Source: Pleionea litopenaei (lineage in GTDB: Bacteria > Pseudomonadota > Gammaproteobacteria > Enterobacterales > Kangiellaceae). Taken from it: 64,000 bases of DNA. Under the pieces are notes generated by a model that was not told where the DNA came from, did not search any database, and saw only the letters and a list, made by a program, of their open reading frames with translations. Positions within the stretch are counted from its first letter, which is position 1. Each line of letters begins with the position of its first letter. A program made the translations under genes and the position numbers. The stretch is from NCBI RefSeq assembly GCF_031198435.1, contig NZ_CP133548.1:62001-126000 (forward strand), read 5' to 3'. This document shows, in pieces, positions 53,682 to 62,455 of this stretch.

Positions 53682-54262
53682 TACAAACTACCTTTGGTTG
53701 ATGAGGTTCCATTGGCTGGAGAAAAAGCCTCTTTTAATCCATAAGCTAATGCCTTAAAGCATCCCTCAATCAAATGATGATTGTTTCTAAAGTACATAGG
53801 CTTAATGTGCAGCGTCATTTGTGCATTCATCGCTAAGGTATAGAAAAAGTGTTCAAACATTTCGCTGCTGATTCCACCGATCATCTCTCGAGTGAAGTTT
53901 AACTCGCCAACAAAATAAGGCCGACCAGACAAGTCAACGGCGCACAAAATTAGCGCTTCATCCATAGGCATTAAACGTTGCCCAAATCTTTGAAGCGACT
54001 TCTGACCTCTCCATGCTTTCTCTAAGGCTTGGCCGAGCACAATCGCCACGTCTTCGACGCTGTGATGATCGTCAACCTCTAAGTCGCCATTAACCTTGAC
54101 CGTTAGATCCCAACGCGCGTGGGATGCTAATGCCGTAAGCATGTGATCAAGAAAGCCAATGCCGGTTTGAATATCAAGTTGTTGACTACCTTGTGTATTC
54201 AGAGTGAGATCAATATTGGTTTCTTTTGTGGTTCGTTGAATAGTGATTGAATTGTTCGTCAT
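53681..54262 (-). CDS. hisB: Imidazoleglycerol-phosphate dehydratase (monofunctional)
   Basis: 193 residues containing only the dehydratase: FLDHMLTALASHARWDL, DDHHSVEDVAIVLGQAL, RPYFVGELNF and FKALAYGLKEA, with the His/Glu clusters that bind manganese. It lacks the N-terminal HAD phosphatase domain of E. coli HisB, so the histidinol-phosphate phosphatase must be elsewhere, plausibly the HAD domain fused to HisC just upstream. Confidence 0.96.
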   Translation of the reverse strand: MTNNSITIQRTTKETNIDLTLNTQGSQQLDIQTGIGFLDHMLTALASHARWDLTVKVNGDLEVDDHHSVEDVAIVLGQALEKAWRGQKSLQRFGQRLMPMDEALILCAVDLSGRPYFVGELNFTREMIGGISSEMFEHFFYTLAMNAQMTLHIKPMYFRNNHHLIEGCFKALAYGLKEAFSPANGTSSTKGSL

Positions 54263-54276
54263 TATTCCACTCCTTA

Positions 54277-55965
54277 TTAGCGCTTATTGTTGGCTGCTGC
54301 GGTTGGCAACAGTGCGGTAAGTTGATTGATATCTTCAAGCACCAAACTCGCTCCTGACGAACGCAACTTATCAGCATTTTCAAGGCCGATACCGATGGCT
54401 ATGGAGTTGCTATTGATCGCGGCTTGCATATCATCTGGAGTATCGCCAATCATCCAACTACGAGACACGTTAAAACGCTCTTTTAGGTTAAGGATGCCTT
54501 CAGGACTCGGTTTGCATTGTTGTACATCATCGGTACTGATGAGCTTAAAATCATTCCAAACCGAAGAAGTTTTGGATAGTTGTTTAAGCCCTATCTCTGC
54601 TTCAAAACGCGGTCGACCGGTCACGATTGCTTTCGCAATAGGTAGCGCTTCAAGTTGATTGTTTAGCTCAGAGGCAACCATTATTTTTTCATTAGAGATA
54701 AGCCCTGGCGTATTCTCATTTCCAAGATAAACACTTTGAAAATACTCAATGACTGAATCAAGTGCTATGGATTGTTTTGAACGTTCGTTGATCAGAGCGT
54801 GGCTCAAAACCCAGTCATTATTGAATCCGCCGCTGCGTCTTTTGTTTAAAATATCACTCAAGGTTACGGTTTTTTGAGTAAATTGGTAGACGGTTTTTAT
54901 GATTGCCTGATCATAGCTTTCGGAGGTATTAATCAGCACACCGTCCATATCAAAGCAAAGCAGTTCTGGCGCAAATACTTTTTGTAACCCATCGACTAGT
55001 CTATTCAAATAGTAAGGGATAGTAATTCGAATACAATTTTTAAGATATTGATCGTTAAACTGCCTAACTTGAATACCCTGCTGCGCTAAGGCGGTTGTTG
55101 CAAGTTGACACAGCTGCTCGCTCATTGGTACGAGTAAAAAATTGGCTTGTGACGTTAATGGTGAAAGGCCGATATTTTTAAACCATCCAGTTAACTCTGA
55201 ACGATTCGCTTTAATTCGTTCAATAAATAGAGTGACATCGTCTTGTACTTTCGTTTGAAAAGTCGCTGAAGCTATTTGCAGACTGAGTGCTGGAACGTTG
55301 AAGGGCATCGCACGTTGTTTAAATTGTGAGATGAGTCTGGTGCTACCTATAAGATAACCAAATCGTATGCCTGCGAGACCATAAGCTTTCGAAAGCGTTC
55401 TCAATAAGACTAAGTTATCAAATCGCTTGAGCAATTCAAGCGCTGAGGGTTGATCGCTAAACTCGATATAGGCTTCGTCAAGAAATATCCAACTACCATT
55501 TGATTGAGCAAGCGTGAGTAGACTTTCAATGACCGTAAGATCAAGCAATTCCCCCGTTGGGTTATTTGGACTGGTAACCACAGCGATACTATTAGGCGTT
55601 TCTTGAATAGCATTTTTCAGCGCATCCAAGTCAATACTCAGATCGTCTTTAGGGGGAATTTGAATACTGTCTAGCTGCCAACTCTCAATACCTTGTGTGT
55701 ATTGACTAAAAGCGGGAAGTGGCAAAATGATTTTACTTTGCTCTTTTATCAAACGCATCAAAATGTATATTGACTCGTCACCGCCGTTGCTGCAAAAAAT
55801 ATTGTCAGCCGTCAGCTGAAGAGACCATTGTTGATTGTAATTATCAGCAATCAGTTGCTCAATCGGTTCTCTCAGCGGATATTGCCAAAGCGAATCAACA
55901 TTCAATTGCAATTCGTTCAACCAGCTAGAAGCAAAATCACTGCGCTCATTTAGGTCCAGTTTCAT
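54277..55965 (-). CDS. hisC: Histidinol-phosphate aminotransferase fused to HAD-type phosphatase
   Basis: 562 residues from the ATG at 55965 (GGA 7 nt upstream); a TTG at 55983 is also open. The first about 330 residues are HisC: DLNERSDFAS, CSNGGDESIYILMR, VTSPNNPTGELL, FLDEAYIEF and the PLP Lys in LRTLSKAYGLAGIRFGYL. The rest is a HAD subfamily I phosphatase: LLCFDMDGVLINT (nucleophile Asp), AIVTGRP, CKPSPEG and IGDTPDDMQAA. HAD domains related to this have been noted in histidine operons. Since HisB here lacks its phosphatase half, this domain probably dephosphorylates histidinol phosphate, making one protein for two consecutive steps. Confidence 0.92.
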   Translation of the reverse strand: MKLDLNERSDFASSWLNELQLNVDSLWQYPLREPIEQLIADNYNQQWSLQLTADNIFCSNGGDESIYILMRLIKEQSKIILPLPAFSQYTQGIESWQLDSIQIPPKDDLSIDLDALKNAIQETPNSIAVVTSPNNPTGELLDLTVIESLLTLAQSNGSWIFLDEAYIEFSDQPSALELLKRFDNLVLLRTLSKAYGLAGIRFGYLIGSTRLISQFKQRAMPFNVPALSLQIASATFQTKVQDDVTLFIERIKANRSELTGWFKNIGLSPLTSQANFLLVPMSEQLCQLATTALAQQGIQVRQFNDQYLKNCIRITIPYYLNRLVDGLQKVFAPELLCFDMDGVLINTSESYDQAIIKTVYQFTQKTVTLSDILNKRRSGGFNNDWVLSHALINERSKQSIALDSVIEYFQSVYLGNENTPGLISNEKIMVASELNNQLEALPIAKAIVTGRPRFEAEIGLKQLSKTSSVWNDFKLISTDDVQQCKPSPEGILNLKERFNVSRSWMIGDTPDDMQAAINSNSIAIGIGLENADKLRSSGASLVLEDINQLTALLPTAAANNKR

Positions 55966-55983
55966 GATTCCATCTCTCGCCAA

Positions 55984-56832
55984 CTAAATCGATTTATTGA
56001 TCGGTGTTTCTAAAATATCGGTAGCGCCGGCGGAAATTAAAGCCGGTAATAAACCTTGGATATCTTTTTTCGGTACTGCTGCTTTAATGGCGAAACCCTC
56101 TTCATTGTACAAGCGGCTAACCGTGGGCGAACGCATCGCTGGCAGTAAGTTAACGATTTGTTCAATCGCTTGATTGCTGCAGTTCATTTCTAGAAGTACG
56201 CGCTCACGACCATTCAATACCGCCTGCATGACCGTGAGTAAATCTTCTATGTCTTGGCGCTTACCAGGATCTTTTAGTACCTGCGGATTAGCAATGAATT
56301 GGGTTGAACTGTCCATGACCTTGTCGACGATTTTTAATCGATTTGCGCGAATTGTTGTTCCAGTACTGGTGTTATCGATGATCATATCGGCATCTTCTGG
56401 AGGAAATACCTCAGTCGCACCGTAACTTCGAAGCAACTGATAGTCGAACCCGTTTCGGTCTAAGTAATCGGTAGCAATGCGCTTGTATTCAGAGGCAACG
56501 ATAACCTTTCTCTGTTTTACTTCTTGCCAGTCCCACTCTTCGGGAATGCACGCGACGATTCTTACTGGATCAAATCCAAGCTCTTTGATCACCTCAACCT
56601 CGCAGCGACGTTCATAAATCCAATCTTGGCCAGCAAAACCGATGTCGTGTTGGCCGAGTTCGACCAAAGAGGGAATGTTTTGGCTTTTGAGCAATTTGAC
56701 TTCGAGATCGAAGCCATAGGCGCGTGGGCGGTAGTTGCGGTCGTCGCCGACTAACGTAATTCCCATGTCTTTCATCAGTTGTATAACTTTAGTGTTGATT
56801 CGACCTTTGGGTAAAACCAGTTTAAGAGTCAT
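55984..56832 (-). CDS. hisG: ATP phosphoribosyltransferase, long form
   Basis: 282 residues; the first and feedback-controlled step of histidine synthesis. Landmarks: LVLPKGRINTKVIQL, HDIGFAGQDWIYER, VASEYKRIA, GATEVFPPEDADMIID with STGTTIRANRL (PRPP loop). The C-terminal ACT-like domain (about 210-282, AIKAAVPKKDIQGLLPAL) identifies the long hexameric form, which needs no HisZ. First gene after the his attenuator. Confidence 0.96.
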   Translation of the reverse strand: MTLKLVLPKGRINTKVIQLMKDMGITLVGDDRNYRPRAYGFDLEVKLLKSQNIPSLVELGQHDIGFAGQDWIYERRCEVEVIKELGFDPVRIVACIPEEWDWQEVKQRKVIVASEYKRIATDYLDRNGFDYQLLRSYGATEVFPPEDADMIIDNTSTGTTIRANRLKIVDKVMDSSTQFIANPQVLKDPGKRQDIEDLLTVMQAVLNGRERVLLEMNCSNQAIEQIVNLLPAMRSPTVSRLYNEEGFAIKAAVPKKDIQGLLPALISAGATDILETPINKSI

Positions 56833-56887
56833 GGTTTATTCCTTATTAATGCGTTAAATGTTTAAAGTTTCATATTCCAATCGAGCA

Positions 56888-56925
56888 TATAAAAAAGCCC
56901 CGTATACTTTGGTAAACGGGGCTTT
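56888..56925 (-). terminator. his operon attenuator
   Basis: On the minus strand AAAGCCCCGT / ACGGGGCTTT makes a perfect 10-bp stem with an AT-rich loop, then TTTTTTAT. It lies between the His-rich leader peptide and hisG. Confidence 0.94.
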
Positions 56926-56947
56926 GCTGTAAACTAGTGAGATTCAA

Positions 56948-57022
56948 TCAATAGGCAAAAGCACCGTCATCGGGAGGATGATGGTGATGAAAATGAGTTT
57001 GGCGAAGTTGTTTTGTTTTCAT
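56948..57022 (-). CDS. hisL: his leader peptide
   Basis: 24 residues, MKTKQLRQTHFHHHHPP..., with five His in six codons (H-F-HHHH). It is followed 23 bp after its stop by the attenuator hairpin. Stalling on His codons when His-tRNA is short would allow transcription into hisG. No ribosome site precedes the ATG, and the candidate promoter ends only 7 bp before it, so it may be translated from a leaderless RNA. Confidence 0.92.
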   Translation of the reverse strand: MKTKQLRQTHFHHHHPPDDGAFAY

Positions 57023-57024
57023 GG

Positions 57025-57060
57025 GTTGTATAGTGGCATTGTTGGCGTTGTATAGTCAAT
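57025..57060 (-). promoter_or_regulatory. Candidate his promoter with a direct repeat
   Basis: On the minus strand TTGACT (57059-57054) and CACTAT (57035-57030) are separated by 18 bp. ACTATACAAC occurs twice, 22 bp apart. The 14-mer ATTGACTATACAAC at 57060-57047 also occurs upstream of the trp leader at 37089-37102. Confidence 0.5.
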
Positions 57061-57189
57061 AAAAATTTTACTTCTATTGAAAATAAAGACTTTGGGGCGC
57101 ATTTCGCTTAAAGTGTGCAGACTTAAATGTTTAGGTTGTATATACAGAAATGGGTTTGGTTTAAGAGACAATCAATGTGAATTCGATGC

Positions 57190-58464
57190 ATGAATAGAGA
57201 AATTATCCCTGCTGACCAGTTACAGGCAAAGGTTCAATTATCAGGAAGTAAATATTTGGCAAATCGCTGGGTCGTATTAGCGGCACTAGCCTCGCAGCCT
57301 GTCGTTCTCAATAATGTTGTCAATAATGATGACATTAACACCGCGATAAAAGGGTTAAATGCTCTTGGCTACCGATTAGTACAGCAAGACGGGGCCACCA
57401 TAATTAGTCTGCCTCGAGAGCAAAAATTGGATCGAGGAGTTGAGGTATATACGGCACACAGTGGTACTTTCTCTCGATTTATTGCGGCTGTCGCCGCGTT
57501 AGACGCTGTCCCCATTCATTTATTCGGCAGCGACAAAATGAACTCTCGCCCAATGGCGGGGATTTTTTCTGCGCTCCGTGATCTTGGCGTCGCGATTGAA
57601 TCAGAAGATGATACTTTACCAGCGACCATTACCGGGCCAGTTAAAGTATTAGAATGCTCAATCGATGGCTCGATCAGCAGTCAGTACATTAGCGCATTAC
57701 TGCTCATTGCACCGAAGTTAGCCGACGATTTCGTACTCACCATTACTGGCGACGCTGTTTCGACTCATTACATTGATATGACCATCGATTTAATGCGCCA
57801 GCTCGGTGTGAAAGTTGACGTAACGGGAAAACAATATCGAGTGAAGGGTGCTCAAGACTATCGTGGTGGGGAGTTTACGATTGCTCCGGATCCGGTGAGC
57901 AGTTCTTATTTTATGGGCGCTGCTGCCATTTGTGGCGGCGAAGTGATACTCAATCATTTTGATTTTGCATCGTTGCAAGGTGAAGCAAAGTTTTATCATT
58001 GTCTTCAGCAAATGGGTTGTGATATTCAGCGAAACGGCCAACAAATGATTATTCGTCGCGATCAGCAATCTCTGATCGGCCAAACCTTTGATATGGGTGA
58101 AATGCCTGATGTTGTACAAACCTTGGCAAGTGTGGCTTGTTTTGCTCAAGGCACAACCGTGATGAAAAACATTGCGCACCTTGCATTTAAAGAATCTAAT
58201 CGCATTGTTGATACGGCGACGGAGTTAGCCAAGCTGGGGGCTAAAGTCGAGTATGGTCGTGATTATTTAGCCGTAACCGGTGGTGAGCTTGTTGGTACTC
58301 GATTAAAGACTTATGATGACCATCGCATGGCAATGAGTTTAGCGTTAATCGGAGCCAAAGTTCCTGGAGTAGTGATCGAAGACGCTGATGTTGTGTCCAA
58401 GTCATTCCCTAACTATTTTGATACTTTAGCGACGGTTGGCATTCAGTCTAAAATCGTTCCATAG
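57190..58464 (+). CDS. aroA: 3-phosphoshikimate 1-carboxyvinyltransferase (EPSP synthase), divergent
   Basis: 424 residues. It transfers enolpyruvate from PEP to shikimate-3-phosphate. Most active-site elements are present: Lys21 and Arg26 (GSKYLANRW), DKMNSRPMAG, SISSQYISALLL, EMPDVVQTLAS, FKESNRI, YDDHRMAMSLAL and VVSKSFPNYF. Two departures stand out. The Ser normally after the N-terminal Lys is Tyr22, and the usual GNAGTAMR-type loop reads AHSGTFSRF. These could change affinity for phosphate, PEP or glyphosate. It diverges from hisL; aroC follows after 120 bp. Confidence 0.88.
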   Translation: MNREIIPADQLQAKVQLSGSKYLANRWVVLAALASQPVVLNNVVNNDDINTAIKGLNALGYRLVQQDGATIISLPREQKLDRGVEVYTAHSGTFSRFIAAVAALDAVPIHLFGSDKMNSRPMAGIFSALRDLGVAIESEDDTLPATITGPVKVLECSIDGSISSQYISALLLIAPKLADDFVLTITGDAVSTHYIDMTIDLMRQLGVKVDVTGKQYRVKGAQDYRGGEFTIAPDPVSSSYFMGAAAICGGEVILNHFDFASLQGEAKFYHCLQQMGCDIQRNGQQMIIRRDQQSLIGQTFDMGEMPDVVQTLASVACFAQGTTVMKNIAHLAFKESNRIVDTATELAKLGAKVEYGRDYLAVTGGELVGTRLKTYDDHRMAMSLALIGAKVPGVVIEDADVVSKSFPNYFDTLATVGIQSKIVP

Positions 58465-58584
58465 AACGACTAAAAAGTTCGACTCTATAGAGTTAATGAG
58501 TAGAGTCGCAAACGATAGGTTTTTCACCTCGATTTCTTATTAACGTTTAAAGCCAATCAAACATTGATGTAAGAGGAGTGGCTT

Positions 58585-59679
58585 ATGGCTGGCGATAGCA
58601 TCGGACAATTGTTTCGTTTTACCAATTGGGGAGAGTCACACGGTAAAGCGATCGGTGGGGTTTTAGAAGGTTGTCCTGCCGGTATTTCGTTGAGTGAGGA
58701 TGATCTGCAACCGGCATTGGATCGTCGTCGTCCCGGTCAAAGTAAAATCGTGACGCAGCGTAAAGAAGCTGATGCGGTAGAAATATTATCTGGACTGTAT
58801 GAAGGAAAAACAACGGGTACGCCAATCTCATTAATGATTCGTAATCAAGATCAACGCAGTAAAGATTATTCTGAAATGGCGCAGCTTTATCGTCCATCGC
58901 ATGCAGATTTCACGTATCAACAAAAATACGGCATTCGAGATGTCGCGGGTGGAGGGCGTAGTTCAGCGCGAGTGACGGCACCAACGGTCGCCGCTGGAGC
59001 GATCGCTGAAAAAATATTACAGCAGTTTTGCGGTGTTTCGATCGTCGCCTATGTTAAGTCTGTGGCTGAAATCGAGTATTCGAACTTTGATCCTCTGGTG
59101 ACACGGGAGCAGGTCGAGCAATCTGTGGTGCGTTGTCCCGAACTCTCTATTGCCGAAAAAATGATCCAAAAAATTGAAGCCACACGAAAGCAGGGCGATT
59201 CGATAGGCGGTGTCATTGAGTGCGTTATTCAATCGGTTCCCGTTGGGCTTGGTGAGCCCATCTTCGATAAATTAGAGGCTGACTTAGCCAAAGCGATGCT
59301 GAGCATTAATGCAAGCAAAGGCTTTGAAATTGGCAGCGGTTTTGCAGGTACTCGGTTATCAGGATCAGAACATAATGATCCCTTCATTAATTCAAACGGA
59401 ACCATTGCAACACGTTCAAATTACTCTGGTGGTATTCAGGGAGGAATAAGTAATGGAATGCCGATAGTTTTTAGAGTTGCCTTTAAACCAACCGCAACAA
59501 TCATTCAAGACCAGCAAACGGTTAATCTGGAGGGTGAAGCGGTGACCTTTAAAGCGAAAGGGCGTCATGATCCTTGCGTGTTACCGCGAGCGGTCCCCAT
59601 CGTTGAAGCAATGGCCGCGCTAACGCTTTGTGATCATTGGCTCCGATATCGCGGGTATCAAAACTTAACCTCAGAATAG
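58585..59679 (+). CDS. aroC: Chorismate synthase
   Basis: 364 residues with an AGAGGAG ribosome site. Converts EPSP to chorismate using reduced FMN. Landmarks: [76 protein letters not shown] and [13 protein letters not shown]. Normal length. Its product is the substrate of TrpE, encoded in the same window. Confidence 0.97.
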   Translation: MAGDSIGQLFRFTNWGESHGKAIGGVLEGCPAGISLSEDDLQPALDRRRPGQSKIVTQRKEADAVEILSGLYEGKTTGTPISLMIRNQDQRSKDYSEMAQLYRPSHADFTYQQKYGIRDVAGGGRSSARVTAPTVAAGAIAEKILQQFCGVSIVAYVKSVAEIEYSNFDPLVTREQVEQSVVRCPELSIAEKMIQKIEATRKQGDSIGGVIECVIQSVPVGLGEPIFDKLEADLAKAMLSINASKGFEIGSGFAGTRLSGSEHNDPFINSNGTIATRSNYSGGIQGGISNGMPIVFRVAFKPTATIIQDQQTVNLEGEAVTFKAKGRHDPCVLPRAVPIVEAMAALTLCDHWLRYRGYQNLTSE

Positions 59680-59717
59680 GTCTCGCGGTGTTTAATGTGA
59701 AATGAGCTCTTGCATAA

Positions 59718-59773
59718 GGGCTTGTACAAAAGGGCTTGCACAAAAGACCGTACACAAAAGACCGTACACAACA
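59718..59773. repeat. Four tandem 14-bp units
   Basis: GGGCTTGTACAAAA, GGGCTTGCACAAAA, GACCGTACACAAAA and GACCGTACACAACA are consecutive and related in pairs. The last runs into the aroC terminator hairpin. Noncoding. Confidence 0.88.
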
Positions 59774-59805
59774 GAGCATGCACTGCAGTAACGCATGCTC
59801 TGTTG
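59769..59805. terminator. Strong hairpin between aroC and the convergent DUF2069 gene
   Basis: A 13-bp perfect stem, CAACAGAGCATGC / GCATGCTCTGTTG, with an 11-nt loop that itself contains the palindrome ACTGCAGT. No T-tract. Its position suggests a shared terminator. Confidence 0.72.
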
Positions 59806-59826
59806 CATCTACGGTGGTCAATTGAG

Positions 59827-60204
59827 TTAAGTTTTTTTCTTTTGTTGGCGAATGGCCAAAATGGCACAACTAAAGTTGATAAATACGAATATTAGCTCAA
59901 TGATTCCTAACCATCGTTGTGCATCTTGGCTTGGCAGATACCAAACCCCATGGCAAAAATACAGCATGTTGATGAACTGTAACCAAGCAAAGGTATATAG
60001 CTTTCCTTTAAGTACACCCGGTAAAGCGAATAATAGTGGTAAGCACCAAGCGAGTATCTTCCAATAAATCGGTACGGTGGTGGCCGGAAATAAAAAGCTA
60101 GACCATACGATAAGTAAAGCGAGTAGAGCAAAGTAGCTAAGTTGAGTCACTCGGCCGTAAATACTTTTCGGAAGCATCAAATTTTGACTGACAGTGGTGT
60201 TCAT
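59827..60204 (-). CDS. DUF2069 membrane protein
   Basis: 125 residues with four hydrophobic helices (YFALLALLIVWSSFLFP, ILAWCLPLLFALPGVL, FAWLQFINMLYFCHGVWYL, IIELIFVFINFSCAILAI). The LYTFAWLQFINMLYF and QRWLGIIELIF parts fit DUF2069. It is usually found next to wrbA, as here, in gammaproteobacteria. Function unknown; inner membrane. Confidence 0.87.
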   Translation of the reverse strand: MNTTVSQNLMLPKSIYGRVTQLSYFALLALLIVWSSFLFPATTVPIYWKILAWCLPLLFALPGVLKGKLYTFAWLQFINMLYFCHGVWYLPSQDAQRWLGIIELIFVFINFSCAILAIRQQKKKT

Positions 60205-60227
60205 TGGAACCTCTTGTGGGTAAACGT

Positions 60228-60836
<609 letters not shown>

Positions 60837-61187
60837 TTAAATGAGGTCTAAAACATTTTCAGGAGGACGACCAATAACCGCTTTGGTTTTCGTTACAACA
60901 ATGGGGCGTTCAATGACTTTTGGATTCGCGATCATAAGCTTTAACAAAGCCTCTTGGTTCAAACTCTTATCATCTAATCCTGCGTCTTTGTACTCCGCTT
61001 CTTTGGTGCGCAAAATATCACGAGGCGTAACACCGAGTAGCTTGATAATGGTTTTAAGTTTATTCACCGAAGGTGGATTTTTTAGATATTCAACAATGGT
61101 GGGTTCAATGCCTTTTTCTTGCAATAAAGCGAGGGTTTGGCGAGATTTTGAACAGCGCGGGTTGTGATAAATGGTAAACTCTGACAT
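60837..61187 (-). CDS. arsC: ArsC-family arsenate reductase (glutaredoxin-type)
   Basis: 116 residues from the ATG at 61187 (MSEFTIYHNPRCSKSR); the frame is open to 61217. The catalytic Cys is in NPRCSKSR. The Arg-containing ERPIVVTKTKAVIGRPPENV matches the YffB/YfgD/ArsC thioredoxin-fold group. Such chromosomal copies, linked with wrbA, often lack proven arsenate activity and may be general thiol reductases. No arsB or arsR is nearby. Confidence 0.9.
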   Translation of the reverse strand: MSEFTIYHNPRCSKSRQTLALLQEKGIEPTIVEYLKNPPSVNKLKTIIKLLGVTPRDILRTKEAEYKDAGLDDKSLNQEALLKLMIANPKVIERPIVVTKTKAVIGRPPENVLDLI

Positions 61188-61246
61188 ATTTTCGAACCTA
61201 ATTAGACTAAAATTCATTTAATACACTATTGTAGGCTGATTCATAG

Positions 61247-62455
61247 ATGGAAGAAAAGCTTGTCTGGCTAAAACAGTTTGTCTTATTTACGGTAGAGCGA
61301 TTCAGTAAAGATCGCTGTCCATCAATTGCCGCGGAGCTAACGGTTACCAGCTTACTGTCGCTCGTCCCATTAATGACGGTGATTGTTGCACTCTTGTCAT
61401 TATTTCCTCAATTTCAAAGTATGGAATCAGAAGTACAAGGGTTTATCTTTCGTAATTTAATGCCCGAATCTAGCGAAGCTATTCAAACCTACGTTAATCA
61501 GTATGTAAAAAATACGCAGGGTTTAACTTCTGTTGGAACAGTCGTTTTGGTGCTTACGTCATTAATGCTGATGCGAACGATCGACAAGTCTTTTAATCAT
61601 ATCTGGCAGGTGAAAACGAAAGCGGCACCGGTTCGAGTGTTTTTGGTTTATTGGGCCGTACTTACCATGGGACCTTTACTGCTCGCGTTTAGCTTGGGGG
61701 TGAGTTCTTATTTTGCCTCGTTGCCTTTAGTTTCTGATGTGGTTCATCAACAAGCCAATTTAATTAATCGAATTATACCAATGGCCATGGCGTTTATTGC
61801 ATTCACTGTGATGTTTATCGCTGTGCCTAATCGTTCAGTAAAGATTAAACATGCACTGGTCGCAGCGCTTATCACATCTCTATTATTCGAACTTGCAAAG
61901 TATGGATTTGGAGTTTTTGTTAAACAATTTTCTACCTATCAATTGATTTTTGGCGCATTAGCGGCGGTTCCTTTGTTTCTTATTTGGATGCAATTGTCTT
62001 GGATGATTCTTTTGATCGGCGCTGAAATTTGTCATGCTTTAGGTGTTTTTCAAGCGGAAAATAATCGTCAAATTAGTCAGCCTTTTGTGGTGGCAGCTCG
62101 CGTTTTGAAGCTGTTAGTGATTGCGCAAAGATCAAGGCAAGCGGTTCGCCTAGAAGATTTACAAGATCAGTTGCCGCAAGTCAGATTAGATACTCTATCG
62201 CAAGTGCTTGGAACATTGATCAATGCCAAGTTGGTTTTGGTAATGGATAATGAAATATATTCTTTATCGGGTGACAGTAGCAGCTATCAGTTGGCTGACA
62301 TCTTAAACTCTGGCATTACCGACATTCCTGACCAAATGGCTTTGCAAGAACTATCGGAAGATGATGCAGAGCTGGCTGAGGCGATTAAGCAAGGGCGACA
62401 GGCTCTGCTGGCCAAGCTTAGTGATCCCCTGGTAAACGCACCGAATCAAGGTTGA
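61247..62455 (+). CDS. yihY: YihY/BrkB family inner-membrane protein
   Basis: 402 residues. About six TM helices in the first 290 residues (LTVTSLLSLVPLMTVIVALL, TVVLVLTSLMLMRTID, LGVSSYFASLP, IPMAMAFIAFTVMFIAVP, ALVAALITSLLFELAKYGFG, LIWMQLSWMILLIGAEICH). A cytoplasmic C-terminal part resembles a winged helix (LEDLQDQLPQVRLDTLSQVL). The family was once called RNase BN in error; its function is not settled. Its 3' end overlaps the convergent gene by 38 bp. Confidence 0.93.
   Translation: MEEKLVWLKQFVLFTVERFSKDRCPSIAAELTVTSLLSLVPLMTVIVALLSLFPQFQSMESEVQGFIFRNLMPESSEAIQTYVNQYVKNTQGLTSVGTVVLVLTSLMLMRTIDKSFNHIWQVKTKAAPVRVFLVYWAVLTMGPLLLAFSLGVSSYFASLPLVSDVVHQQANLINRIIPMAMAFIAFTVMFIAVPNRSVKIKHALVAALITSLLFELAKYGFGVFVKQFSTYQLIFGALAAVPLFLIWMQLSWMILLIGAEICHALGVFQAENNRQISQPFVVAARVLKLLVIAQRSRQAVRLEDLQDQLPQVRLDTLSQVLGTLINAKLVLVMDNEIYSLSGDSSSYQLADILNSGITDIPDQMALQELSEDDAELAEAIKQGRQALLAKLSDPLVNAPNQG

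Noticed and set aside
61247-62455. Ribonuclease BN
   Set aside because: Old name for YihY-family proteins; no nuclease motif is present and the protein is an inner-membrane protein.
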